Source of the DNA: JAXGPP01 sp964436865
Lineage (GTDB): Bacteria > Planctomycetota > Planctomycetia > Pirellulales > Thermoguttaceae
Assembly (NCBI GenBank): GCA_964436865.1
Contig: CAYTFK010000228.1
Location: 1 to 11,737 of the forward strand
DNA: 11,737 nucleotides
Direction of reading: 5' to 3'
In this document: piece by piece, positions 1-6,448 of the stretch
Layout: every line of letters begins with the position of its first letter
Numbering within the stretch: position 1 is the first letter of the stretch
Translations under genes and position numbers: made by a program
Notes under the pieces: generated by a model
The model's input: the letters and a program-made list of their open reading frames with translations, nothing else
What the model was told of the DNA's origin: nothing
Database searches by the model: none

Positions 1-18
1 GGCGAGTACGGAGGCCGT

Positions 19-648
19 TCATGGTTGAACCTCCACCTCGGTCCGTGTGAGGACCGCGCCTGAATGTTCCAGGTCCGCCAGGCCCAGTGCGCCGAGCACG
101 TCGCGTGGACCTGCGCTGGCCTGAGGGCCCGGCACCAGTCGCATCCGGAGCTTGCCGTCGCGGAGCGCAAGCTCCTCGACCAGCGGCCGGATATCAAGTT
201 CGTGCGACTGACGGGGCCGCCAGACCGGACAGGAGGGCGACGCCAGAAAGGCGGCGATGCTCCGGGCGGCTTGCGGGCTGCGGTTTTCGGGCAGCGGCAC
301 CTCGTAGGTGAGGCGCGCGACCTGGGCCTTCCTGGCGCCGGGCGGAAGCATCTCGACGGACACGAAATCCAGACCTGGCAGCCGCTGGCGCGCAATCTGC
401 GCGAGCAGTTCCTCGGCCTCGACGGGCTCGGCCAGTTCCAGTTCCATGATCTCGTTCAGTCCTTCGATCCCCACGGCCAGAGCGGATGGAAAGCTCATGC
501 GGGGCTTGGGATGGAATCCCTCGCTCATGGCCAGCTTCAGCGCGGCGCGCCGGAACAGCCGCTCCAACGAGCGGACCAAGTCCCGATGCCCGACGAAACG
601 CAGGGTTCCCTGTTTGCGAAAGCGGATTCGTGCTCGCGGTCGAACCAT
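19..648 (-). CDS. TIGR03936/DUF2344 family radical-SAM-associated protein, stand-alone
   Basis: This 209-residue protein matches the DUF2344 (TIGR03936) family, whose members are encoded next to, or fused to, radical SAM proteins of the TIGR03960 type. Their biochemical role is not established. The family signature is clear: a basic start with KQGTLRFVGHRDLVRSLERL (residues 12-31), the SEGFHPKPR block (42-50), the FPSALAVGIEGLNE segment (53-66), and a C-terminal RTEVEV ending (202-207). The ATG at 648 is preceded by GGAGG (658-662) with a 9-nt spacer, which fixes the start. No catalytic motif is visible and there is no signal peptide or membrane helix, so it should be cytosolic. The upstream neighbour is ptsI, 233 nt away behind a strong stem-loop, so it is probably transcribed separately. 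Its usual radical SAM partner is not upstream; what lies downstream is outside the window. Confidence 0.87.
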   Translation of the reverse strand: MVRPRARIRFRKQGTLRFVGHRDLVRSLERLFRRAALKLAMSEGFHPKPRMSFPSALAVGIEGLNEIMELELAEPVEAEELLAQIARQRLPGLDFVSVEMLPPGARKAQVARLTYEVPLPENRSPQAARSIAAFLASPSCPVWRPRQSHELDIRPLVEELALRDGKLRMRLVPGPQASAGPRDVLGALGLADLEHSGAVLTRTEVEVQP

Positions 649-657
649 CGGTTCGAT

Positions 658-662
658 CCTCC
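658..662 (-). promoter_or_regulatory. Shine-Dalgarno GGAGG of the DUF2344 gene
   Basis: The minus strand reads GGAGG followed by 9 nt and the ATG at 648. It supports this start over in-frame alternatives and shows that the gene has its own translation initiation site. Confidence 0.7.
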
Positions 663-822
663 CCGCGCCTGCCGTGGGCCCGGGGACCTATTGGTGTTTG
701 CTTGGACAATCAACCCTGGCGCGGCAGCCTCCGCCTTCAAGCAGGCTTCCGCTGCGCTTCGCCCAGCTCATCTCCAATGCAGTCTCAACAAAACGGTTGA
801 TTTCTTTCGGAACGGCGTCCGT

Positions 823-846
823 CCCGCCGCGTCAACACGCGGCGGG
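823..846 (-). terminator. Stem-loop ending the hpf-ptsN-ptsH-ptsI unit
   Basis: A perfect 10-bp inverted repeat (823-832 against 837-846) with a 4-nt loop lies 35 nt past the ptsI stop codon. The stem is nearly all G and C. No uridine run follows on the minus strand, so it may act as a Rho-assisted or 3'-end-protecting hairpin rather than a textbook intrinsic terminator. It separates ptsI from the DUF2344 gene. Confidence 0.55.
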
Positions 847-881
847 CAAGTCTCCGCCGGCCCGTCTGTAGCCGTCGTCTC

Positions 882-2624
882 TCACTGCCCCTGTTCCGGG
901 ACGTGCTTCTGCAGCTCGCCGCGGAGGTAATTCTTGATGTCGCGGGCGTTCTCCATGCTCAGCGCGCGCCGCGCCAGCGGCTCGCACTGGGCGATGGTGA
1001 TGCTGCGAACGATCTTCTTGATTTCCGGGATGGCGCTGGGGGGCACGCTCAGCCGGCGCAGGCCCATACCCAGCAGCAACATCGTGTACAGCGGATTGCC
1101 GCTCATCTGGCCGCACAACCCCACCGGGCGCTGGCGGCGGGACGCGGCCTCGATCGTCATCTGGATCAACTTGAGCACCGCCGGGTCGGCCGCATTGTAG
1201 AGCCCGACCACATCCTTGTTGCTGCGGTCCACGGCCAGGGTGTACTGAATCAGGTCGTTCGTGCCGATGCTCAGAAAATCGACCTCCTCGACGAATAGAT
1301 CGATGAGCATCACCGCCGACGGGACTTCGACCATCATGCCCACGGCAAGGTCGCGGTTGAAAGGAAGGCCATGCTCGTCAAGGTCTTCCATCACGTCGGC
1401 CAGCACCATCTTCGCCTGCCGCAGCTCCATGAGCGTGGAGATCAACGGGAACATGATCTGCAGGTTTCCCTGCACGCTCGCCCTCAGGGCCGCCCGGAGC
1501 TGGGTGCGGAACATGGGGAGGTTGCGCAGTGCCAAGCGGATGCTGCGCAAACCCAGAAACGGATTGCGCTCGTCCTCCGGCTTGGGCAGGTGAGGCATCT
1601 TGTCGGCGCCGAGGTCGAACGTGCGGATCACGACCGGCTTGTCGCCCATGGCCTTGAGGACCCGCGAGTAGGCCAGGTAGTGCACTTCCTCGTCGGGCTC
1701 GTTCTCGGAGCCGAGATAGAGGAACTCGGTGCGGTACAGCCCGATTCCATCGGCCCCACGCTCAACACAGTGGTCGACCTCGTCGGGGAATTCAATGTTG
1801 CCCGACAGCTCGATCCGCACACCATCGGCAGTCACCGCGGGAAGATCGCGGAGTGTCTCCAGACGTTGCGCGCGGTGGCGGTGTTCTTCCAGCTCGCGTT
1901 TGTAGCGGGCCAGCGTTTCCTGATCGGGGTGCAGGATCACCAGCCCCTTGTCGCCGTCGATGATCACGCGGTCGCCGCCGGAAACGCTGGTGAGAAAGGC
2001 TCCGGTGCCGACCACCGCGGGAATCTCGAGCGCTTCGGCGACAATTGCGGTATGGCTGCTCGGGCCGCCGACCTCGGTCACGAATCCGAGGACGACGCGG
2101 CGGTCGAGATTGGCGGCCTCGCTGGGCGTGAGGTTGTGCGCCAAGACCACCACCGGCGAAGTGATATGAGCCAGCCCCTCGCGGCGGCGGCCCAGGAGGT
2201 TCCTGAGGAGCCGCTTCTCGATGTCGAAGATATCGTTGGCCCGCTCGGCCAGGTACTGATTCTGCAGGTTCTGGAAAACCTGGGCGTAGCGGCGGAGAAT
2301 GCGGCTCACCGCGTATTCGGGCGAGTAGTGCCGCTGGCGGATGAGTTCCTCCACCTCGTTGCGCAGCCGCCCGTCCTGGAGCATCTGGAGGTGGGCTTCG
2401 AAGATCGCTCCGTATTCCTCCCCCAACTCCTTGGAAACCGCATCGCGGTTCTGCGCGATTTCGGCGCTGGCGGCCTCCATGGCCTTGCCCAGCCGCTCGA
2501 GCTCATCGTCGACGGCATCGCGCGCAACGAAGCGGCGGGGGATGCGAAATCCCTCGTTGCCGACCACCATTGCCTCGCCGATGGCTACGCCGGGCGAGAC
2601 CGCGATCCCTCGGAGCTTCTGCAT
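882..2624 (-). CDS. ptsI: Phosphoenolpyruvate-protein phosphotransferase (PTS Enzyme I)
   Basis: Enzyme I takes the phosphoryl group from phosphoenolpyruvate onto its own histidine and passes it to HPr; it is cytosolic and acts as a dimer. At 580 residues it has the normal EI length. Seen in order: the N-terminal HPr-binding/phosphohistidine domain (about 1-225) with GGPSSHTAIVAEALEIPAVV, active His191 (E. coli His189); then the PEP-binding barrel with GLYRTEFLY (Arg298), VIRTFDLGADK (Arg334), NPFLGLRSIR (Arg360), MMVEVPSAV (Glu433), GTNDLIQYTLAVDR (Asp457) and LCGQMSGNP (Cys504, the catalytic acid). It has no N-terminal GAF domain, so it is a general EI rather than the PtsP/EI-Ntr type. The only oddity is Gln in place of the usual Glu after CysGly. 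AAGGA (2630-2634) precedes the ATG by 5 nt. It is the last gene of the unit, 56 nt after ptsH. Confidence 0.97.
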   Translation of the reverse strand: MQKLRGIAVSPGVAIGEAMVVGNEGFRIPRRFVARDAVDDELERLGKAMEAASAEIAQNRDAVSKELGEEYGAIFEAHLQMLQDGRLRNEVEELIRQRHYSPEYAVSRILRRYAQVFQNLQNQYLAERANDIFDIEKRLLRNLLGRRREGLAHITSPVVVLAHNLTPSEAANLDRRVVLGFVTEVGGPSSHTAIVAEALEIPAVVGTGAFLTSVSGGDRVIIDGDKGLVILHPDQETLARYKRELEEHRHRAQRLETLRDLPAVTADGVRIELSGNIEFPDEVDHCVERGADGIGLYRTEFLYLGSENEPDEEVHYLAYSRVLKAMGDKPVVIRTFDLGADKMPHLPKPEDERNPFLGLRSIRLALRNLPMFRTQLRAALRASVQGNLQIMFPLISTLMELRQAKMVLADVMEDLDEHGLPFNRDLAVGMMVEVPSAVMLIDLFVEEVDFLSIGTNDLIQYTLAVDRSNKDVVGLYNAADPAVLKLIQMTIEAASRRQRPVGLCGQMSGNPLYTMLLLGMGLRRLSVPPSAIPEIKKIVRSITIAQCEPLARRALSMENARDIKNYLRGELQKHVPEQGQ

Positions 2625-2631
2625 CGAAATC

Positions 2632-2655
2632 CTTGCCGCGCCGCTTGCCGCGCCG
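2632..2655. repeat. Perfect 12-bp tandem duplication upstream of ptsI
   Basis: The 12-bp unit CTTGCCGCGCCG occurs twice without a gap (2632-2643 and 2644-2655) in the ptsH-ptsI spacer. The copy nearer ptsI overlaps the AAGGA ribosome-binding site, so the duplication lengthens the leader just in front of it. Confidence 0.8.
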
Positions 2656-2680
2656 GGTCGTGAACTTCCCTGTAAATAAT

Positions 2681-2983
2681 CTAGTCAGGCTCTTGGTTGT
2701 CGAAATGACTGGCGATGAGCCGCACCAGTTCATCGAGTACGGTCTCCGCCTCCGGGCCGGAAGCCTCGAGGCGCAACTCTTCGCCCTGTGCCGCGCCGAG
2801 TGCCGCCATCTGCAGCACGTCCATTGCGTTGGCCCGCATCTCGCCCTTGACGAGCTCCACCTCCACGTCGCGGCCCTTCACCCGTTCGCGGACCGTGGTG
2901 GCAGCGCGCAGGTGCAAGCCCTCCGGGTTGGCCAGAACAACGGTTCGCGAGAGTCGTGAATTGCACATGGGGGGGAGTGTCAT
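2681..2983 (-). CDS. ptsH: HPr-family phosphocarrier protein with Asp at the Ser46 position
   Basis: HPr relays phosphate from EI to IIA proteins via a histidine. Here the active site reads NPEGLHLRAATTV: the His is at residue 24 (100-residue form) and Arg is kept two residues later, but the Pro that follows in classical HPr is Ala. Exactly 31 residues after the His, the spacing of His15 to Ser46 in Bacillus subtilis HPr, the motif is NAMDVLQMAALGAAQG. Asp thus occupies the Ser46 site, with no gap needed in the alignment. The C-terminal helix (EAETVLDELVRLIASHF) is typical. The start is uncertain: ATG at 2983 (100 aa) or 2968 (95 aa) both give a normal HPr. The frame stays open up to an ATG at 3085 that overlaps the ptsN stop as TGATG, but the extra 34 residues look non-conserved. 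None of these starts has a good Shine-Dalgarno. It lies between ptsN and ptsI. Confidence 0.9.
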   Translation of the reverse strand: MTLPPMCNSRLSRTVVLANPEGLHLRAATTVRERVKGRDVEVELVKGEMRANAMDVLQMAALGAAQGEELRLEASGPEAETVLDELVRLIASHFDNQEPD

Positions 2984-3084
2984 CGCTTGTTCGGCTCGCG
3001 GCCAGCCGTTACCGCAAGAAGGGAAATGAAGCGGCGCGGCACCGTGACGCTTCGCTGCGCTCGCCTCCGACTGTTGCCGGGCCA

Positions 3085-3561
3085 TCAGGCGCCAAACTGG
3101 TTGTTGTCGGCTTCCTCGAGAAGTTGCCGCACATCATCGGGCGTCTTCGACTGCTTGAGGAAACGACAGAAGGTGTCGTTTCGAAGCTGGCGCGAGATGT
3201 TCTCCAGCGCCCGCAGGTGGTCGCCGGGACGATCGGGCGGAGAAATCAACAAGAAGAACAGATGAACCTTCTCGCCGTCGAGGCTGTCGAAATCGACCCC
3301 CTCGCGGCTGACTGCCACCGTCCCCACCAACCGGTCCACGCTGGGGTGCTTGGTGTGCGGCACGGCGACGCCGCGGCCGATTCCCGTGCTGCCCAGTTCC
3401 TCGCGTTTGAGAATCGCGCGGACGATGCTGTCAAACTCGCCGGAGTCGATGCCCCCGGCGTCCTGGAGGGCCTGGACCATTTCCCGGATCACGCCCTCCT
3501 TGTCGTCAGCGGCCAGTTCGGCCCGGACCGCCTTGGTTTCCACAAAGTCGGCAAACTTCAT
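3085..3561 (-). CDS. ptsN: PTS IIA-like protein, fructose/nitrogen-regulatory (PtsN) type
   Basis: This is a free-standing IIA domain of the fructose/mannitol/PtsN family that accepts phosphate from HPr. The 158 residues form one domain and match the size of PtsN (IIA-Ntr). The phosphorylation site is in STGIGRGVAVPHTKHP (residues 58-73), His69 corresponding to E. coli PtsN His73; the second conserved His lies in PGDHLRALENIS (His115). No IIB or IIC domain is fused, and no permease gene is in the window, so the protein is more likely regulatory than a sugar carrier. The start is set by GAGGAG (3567-3572), 5 nt before the ATG at 3561; an ATG 7 codons earlier lacks such a site. It lies 82 nt after hpf and 101 nt before the chosen ptsH start, consistent with one transcription unit. 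Its effector target cannot be read from the sequence. Confidence 0.92.
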   Translation of the reverse strand: MKFADFVETKAVRAELAADDKEGVIREMVQALQDAGGIDSGEFDSIVRAILKREELGSTGIGRGVAVPHTKHPSVDRLVGTVAVSREGVDFDSLDGEKVHLFFLLISPPDRPGDHLRALENISRQLRNDTFCRFLKQSKTPDDVRQLLEEADNNQFGA

Positions 3562-3566
3562 GCGTT

Positions 3567-3572
3567 CTCCTC
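3567..3572 (-). promoter_or_regulatory. Shine-Dalgarno GAGGAG deciding the ptsN start
   Basis: GAGGAG on the minus strand, 5 nt before the ATG at 3561, selects that ATG over the in-frame ATG at 3582, giving a 158-residue product that begins MKFADFV. Confidence 0.75.
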
Positions 3573-3643
3573 GGTGTCGCACTTGCGCAGGACGCCGATA
3601 GCCACCTGGCGCTACGCGCGCGGCGCGGCGTTCTGCGCGAAAG

Positions 3644-3985
3644 TCAGACGCCCGCCGGACCGATGTCCGTCGGGACTCGATTGCCGGCGCTACGATGTTC
3701 TTGAATTCGCTGCTTGTACTTGCGGAGTTGCTGTTCCACCTTATGGACCGCTGTGTCGAGGGCCGTCATCAACTCCAAATCCTGGGCCGACGCCACGAAA
3801 TCGTGCTTGTGCTCGGCCGATACCCGGAGGTCGACCTGCGGCTCGTCGCGCCGCTCCAGATCAACGGTCACCTCAATCGCCGTCAGGCGTTCGAAAACTC
3901 GATTGAGTCGATCAACCTTCGAATGAATCTTCTCCTGGGTAGCGTCGCTGACAGTCCCGTGCCGAGTCGAGATTCGGATCTGCAC
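3644..3985 (-). CDS. hpf: Ribosome hibernation-promoting factor, short form (HPF/RaiA/YhbH family)
   Basis: Members bind the 30S decoding centre and inactivate ribosomes in stationary phase or stress. The 113 residues match the family from the first residue: MQIRISTRHGTVSDATQEKI, a beta strand with EVTVDLERRD, VDLRVSAEHKHDFVASA, and the hallmark helix DLELMTALDTAVHKVEQQLR followed by KYKQRIQEHR (residues 68-97). This is the short form: the C-terminal dimerisation domain of long HPF (usually about 180 residues in total) is missing, and the last 16 residues are an unstructured tail. The start codon is GTG at 3985, with AGGAG (3995-3999) 9 nt upstream. A promoter lies about 60 nt upstream, so this is the first gene of hpf-ptsN-ptsH-ptsI. 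In Proteobacteria hpf and ptsN sit next to rpoN; rpoN is not in this window. Confidence 0.92.
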   Translation of the reverse strand: MQIRISTRHGTVSDATQEKIHSKVDRLNRVFERLTAIEVTVDLERRDEPQVDLRVSAEHKHDFVASAQDLELMTALDTAVHKVEQQLRKYKQRIQEHRSAGNRVPTDIGPAGV

Positions 3986-3994
3986 CGCTATGGG

Positions 3995-3999
3995 CTCCT
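3995..3999 (-). promoter_or_regulatory. Shine-Dalgarno AGGAG of hpf (GTG start)
   Basis: AGGAG sits 9 nt before the GTG at 3985 on the minus strand. It supports a GTG start where no in-frame ATG is available. Confidence 0.65.
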
Positions 4000-4044
4000 G
4001 TGGAACTCGGGAGGACAGGTTCCTCCGGCAACGTGAAACGAACT

Positions 4045-4073
4045 ATTTTAGCCAAAACACCGCCGCATCACAA
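4045..4073 (-). promoter_or_regulatory. Sigma70-type promoter of hpf-ptsN-ptsH-ptsI
   Basis: On the minus strand TTGTGA (4068-4073) is followed, after exactly 17 nt, by TAAAAT (4045-4050): four and five matches to the -35 and -10 consensus. The start of transcription would be near 4038, giving a leader of about 50 nt before the hpf GTG. The surroundings are locally AT-rich in an otherwise GC-rich window. No sigma54 -24/-12 element was found here. Confidence 0.6.
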
Positions 4074-4174
4074 ATGGCAGGAGTCTTCGGCCAGGGCGCA
4101 CGAGCGCTCTATGCCAAGTGTAGCTTGCCTCCCCACGCTCGGCGCCGCGACAGAAGTCATTGAAAGAAAAGGAC

Positions 4175-6397
4175 TTATTGAAGTGGCAGCAGCGTGTTTC
4201 CCGTCGGCAATCCGGTCCCGCCGAGGGCCGCCTCGTCGTCCTCGGGGCCCGTTGCGGGTGTCTTGCCAGGCGCGTTCTGAGTCCGCTCCCGCCATTTCTG
4301 CACCGCCGGGGCCCGCTTGATCGGAGGATCCTCCGGTTGATAGTAGAGGCTCAGGCCGGTGGCGGCACGCAGGTTCCAAAATCCCAGCCGGCGGAAGGCC
4401 AGCGACGTGTGGTTCAGGTAATCCACCAGCCGTTTGGCATCCGGGGCCCGAAGGTTTCCCTCATAACCCCACAACATCTCGTACAGCCCGGCTCCCTCCT
4501 CGCCGTGCAGGCTCTCCATCGAGGTGCGAACCTGTCCCGCCAGGGTTGGCGAACGTCTGACGGCCCACCGCAGTTCGTCGACGCAGTCAGTCCACGTCCG
4601 TTTCTGTTCCGGATCGTCCAGCGCGGCAAGCATCGGGCTGAAGTCACCGAGTGCGGCCAGGCACCGGCTTGCCAGCCAACGCACCTCTTTCTGCCGGTGC
4701 GTGTCGGAGAGTTCGTGGAGCTTCAAGACCACCGGTTTGTCGGCAGTCAGCTCGGCGGCTAGAGTGATCGAAGCCCGCTGATCAAGCTGACTGACCGTGC
4801 TTCCCGCGATCCAGACCGGAAATTCGGTCACCGCCACCGCCTTTGCCGGAAGTTCGCTGATCGTCAGCTTCACTGGCGAATTGGCCGCAACCACCTCGCC
4901 GGAAACCTCCTCCCACAGCGCTTTGCCCGCGGTGACGTGCAGATCGATGATTACCGCTCCCGGTTCGGTTTCAGGGTCGCCGTTCGCCGGTCCCCGGCCG
5001 ACTTCAATCGCCACGGTCGACTGCCCGTCAACAAGCCGCACCGCGCCAGCCTTTTGCCCGGCCTGGATGCGAAGCCGGTCCGACGCGGGCTTCGCCGTCG
5101 CCGCTTGGATAATCAGCCGTCCATACTCGATGGCAATGCCCGAGGTCCCGTCGGCATCGGTGGGCAACAGTCGAACGCGCGTATTGTCGATCAATTGCAC
5201 CTGGAAACCGTTGCCGACCTGGACGATCGGCCGGTACGTAGGAAGCGACTGCAGTTTTTCGGCCGACGTGATCAGCACCTCTGCGGGCACGCGCTGCCAG
5301 GTCTCCTTCTGGTCGAACTTCAATAGCACCTGGGCCGGGTCAACGAGCTGTCCGACCCGTTCGGGCGGAAGCTCGCTGGTGGGGTCAACCTCTGGCGGCG
5401 CGACCGCGGCGTCAGGCGTCGGCAAATCGCCAGGAGGCAGGGGGCGAGAGGCAACCATCGCCGCGTCCGGCGTGACGGGGGTGGTGCCGGCCTCGCCAGT
5501 CGTCACCGCAGGTGGAACCGGAGGAACAGTGGCCGGGACATCAACGTCGGTCGCAATCGCCTCGCCCGGCTTTGCGGAACTGACGTCTGCTTCGCCACCT
5601 TCCGCCACCTTTTCGATGGCCGGCTTTACGGTCTTGAGGACATCGGCCGCGCTGTCGGCGGCCACCGCTGGCAGGTCGAGGTCGGAAGTTCCCCGCGTTG
5701 CCGCCGCCGATGCGACCGAGGGCGATTGATCCGAAGGTATTTCGGACGCCTGTGGCGACCCCAGCCCGACCATTTGCCGCAAGCGTGATCCTGGTCCGAG
5801 TTGACCCGTCAGAGCCAGCGCACCCACGCCCACCACTACCAGCAGGAACATGCCGGCGATCAGAAACCGCACCACGCGTCGGCGAGATCTCTGCACCGAA
5901 AGCAGGTAATCGGGCACTTCGGCTTTGGGCCGGGGCGGCGCGACAACCAGCGGCTGGCCATTGCCGTCGGAATTCGGCGGCTCCGATGGCTCGGTGGGTT
6001 TCGCTGCCGGCTCGGCGGTGGCCGGCAGTTCGTACATCCGCTGGCGGCTGGCAGGATCGACTTCCGCCGGCTCGCCCAGCACAAGCGTCAGCACTTGATG
6101 GCAGGATGCCACCTCCGCCAAATGGGCGTCGGATTCCAGGCAGACTTTCTCGAAATCGGGTACCCTGTCGGCCGGCAGCGTGTTGTCGAGATACTCGGCG
6201 ACGGTGTTCGGGTCGAGCCCTTTGGTCTCCTCTCCACCCGGAGCCCCCAATTTCCCACGGCGGATGCAGTCGCGGATTCGATGGAGGAGCTTGCCAGCAA
6301 ACTCGCTCTCGTCAATTTTCTGGCCAATTTCCTGGGCATCGTCAGGCTCCAGGATATCGTCCATATACGCAAGCATGGTTCGCAGCGTGAGTCGCAT
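4175..6397 (-). CDS. Single-span membrane protein with anti-sigma-like N-terminus and FecR-like external region; function unknown
   Basis: I recognise the N-terminal domain as one conserved in planctomycete hypothetical proteins, but know no demonstrated function. Visible in the 740 residues: a helical cytoplasmic domain (1-125) with LAYMDDILEP and LDPNTVAEYLDNTLPADRVPD repeats of the kind seen in anti-sigma factor heads, lacking the zinc-binding HxxxCxxC motif; a Pro-rich linker (126-160); one transmembrane helix (about 176-198, after RSRRR, so N-terminus inside); a long Ala/Pro/Thr-rich stalk (220-345); a beta-rich region (about 365-520) with GNGFQVQLIDNTRVRLLP and IEYGRLIIQ, resembling FecR domains; and a helical HEAT-like C-terminus (555-705). 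The ATG has an excellent GGAGGAGG (6405-6412), spacer 7. It follows the small membrane gene by 51 nt, probably as an operon. Roles as an anti-sigma regulator or an envelope scaffold are both inference. Confidence 0.8.
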   Translation of the reverse strand: MRLTLRTMLAYMDDILEPDDAQEIGQKIDESEFAGKLLHRIRDCIRRGKLGAPGGEETKGLDPNTVAEYLDNTLPADRVPDFEKVCLESDAHLAEVASCHQVLTLVLGEPAEVDPASRQRMYELPATAEPAAKPTEPSEPPNSDGNGQPLVVAPPRPKAEVPDYLLSVQRSRRRVVRFLIAGMFLLVVVGVGALALTGQLGPGSRLRQMVGLGSPQASEIPSDQSPSVASAAATRGTSDLDLPAVAADSAADVLKTVKPAIEKVAEGGEADVSSAKPGEAIATDVDVPATVPPVPPAVTTGEAGTTPVTPDAAMVASRPLPPGDLPTPDAAVAPPEVDPTSELPPERVGQLVDPAQVLLKFDQKETWQRVPAEVLITSAEKLQSLPTYRPIVQVGNGFQVQLIDNTRVRLLPTDADGTSGIAIEYGRLIIQAATAKPASDRLRIQAGQKAGAVRLVDGQSTVAIEVGRGPANGDPETEPGAVIIDLHVTAGKALWEEVSGEVVAANSPVKLTISELPAKAVAVTEFPVWIAGSTVSQLDQRASITLAAELTADKPVVLKLHELSDTHRQKEVRWLASRCLAALGDFSPMLAALDDPEQKRTWTDCVDELRWAVRRSPTLAGQVRTSMESLHGEEGAGLYEMLWGYEGNLRAPDAKRLVDYLNHTSLAFRRLGFWNLRAATGLSLYYQPEDPPIKRAPAVQKWRERTQNAPGKTPATGPEDDEAALGGTGLPTGNTLLPLQ

Positions 6398-6404
6398 CGC
6401 CCTA

Positions 6405-6412
6405 CCTCCTCC
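6405..6412 (-). promoter_or_regulatory. Strong Shine-Dalgarno GGAGGAGG of the 740-residue protein gene
   Basis: GGAGGAGG lies 7 nt before the ATG at 6397, the best ribosome-binding site in the window, in the 51-nt gap after the upstream membrane gene. It confirms the start. Confidence 0.8.
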
Positions 6413-6448
6413 ATTAGCTCAACGGGGCGCTCAATGCAGTCCCCTCTC

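Noticed and set aside
700..713. 14-bp sequence GCTTGGACAATCAA shared with 8981-8994
   Set aside because: One exact 14-mer shared between two spacers is within what chance can give in a window of this size, and the flanks do not match.
1371..2663. Long plus-strand open frame opposite ptsI, and similar long frames at 64-930, 2956-3906, 4797-5729, 9383-10465 and 10443-11624
   Set aside because: They lie antisense to genes with unmistakable family motifs; in GC-rich DNA the opposite strand is often free of stops. None shows a recognisable domain or a sensible start.
4081..4140. Possible sigma54 promoter (a TTGGCA-like element) upstream of hpf
   Set aside because: The TGGCA element has no TTGC box at the required spacing; the TTGTGA-17-TAAAAT sigma70 promoter nearer the gene explains transcription better.
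6405..6443. tRNA-like TTAGCTCAACGGGGCG motif
   Set aside because: It resembles a D-arm, but no acceptor, anticodon or T arm can be folded around it.
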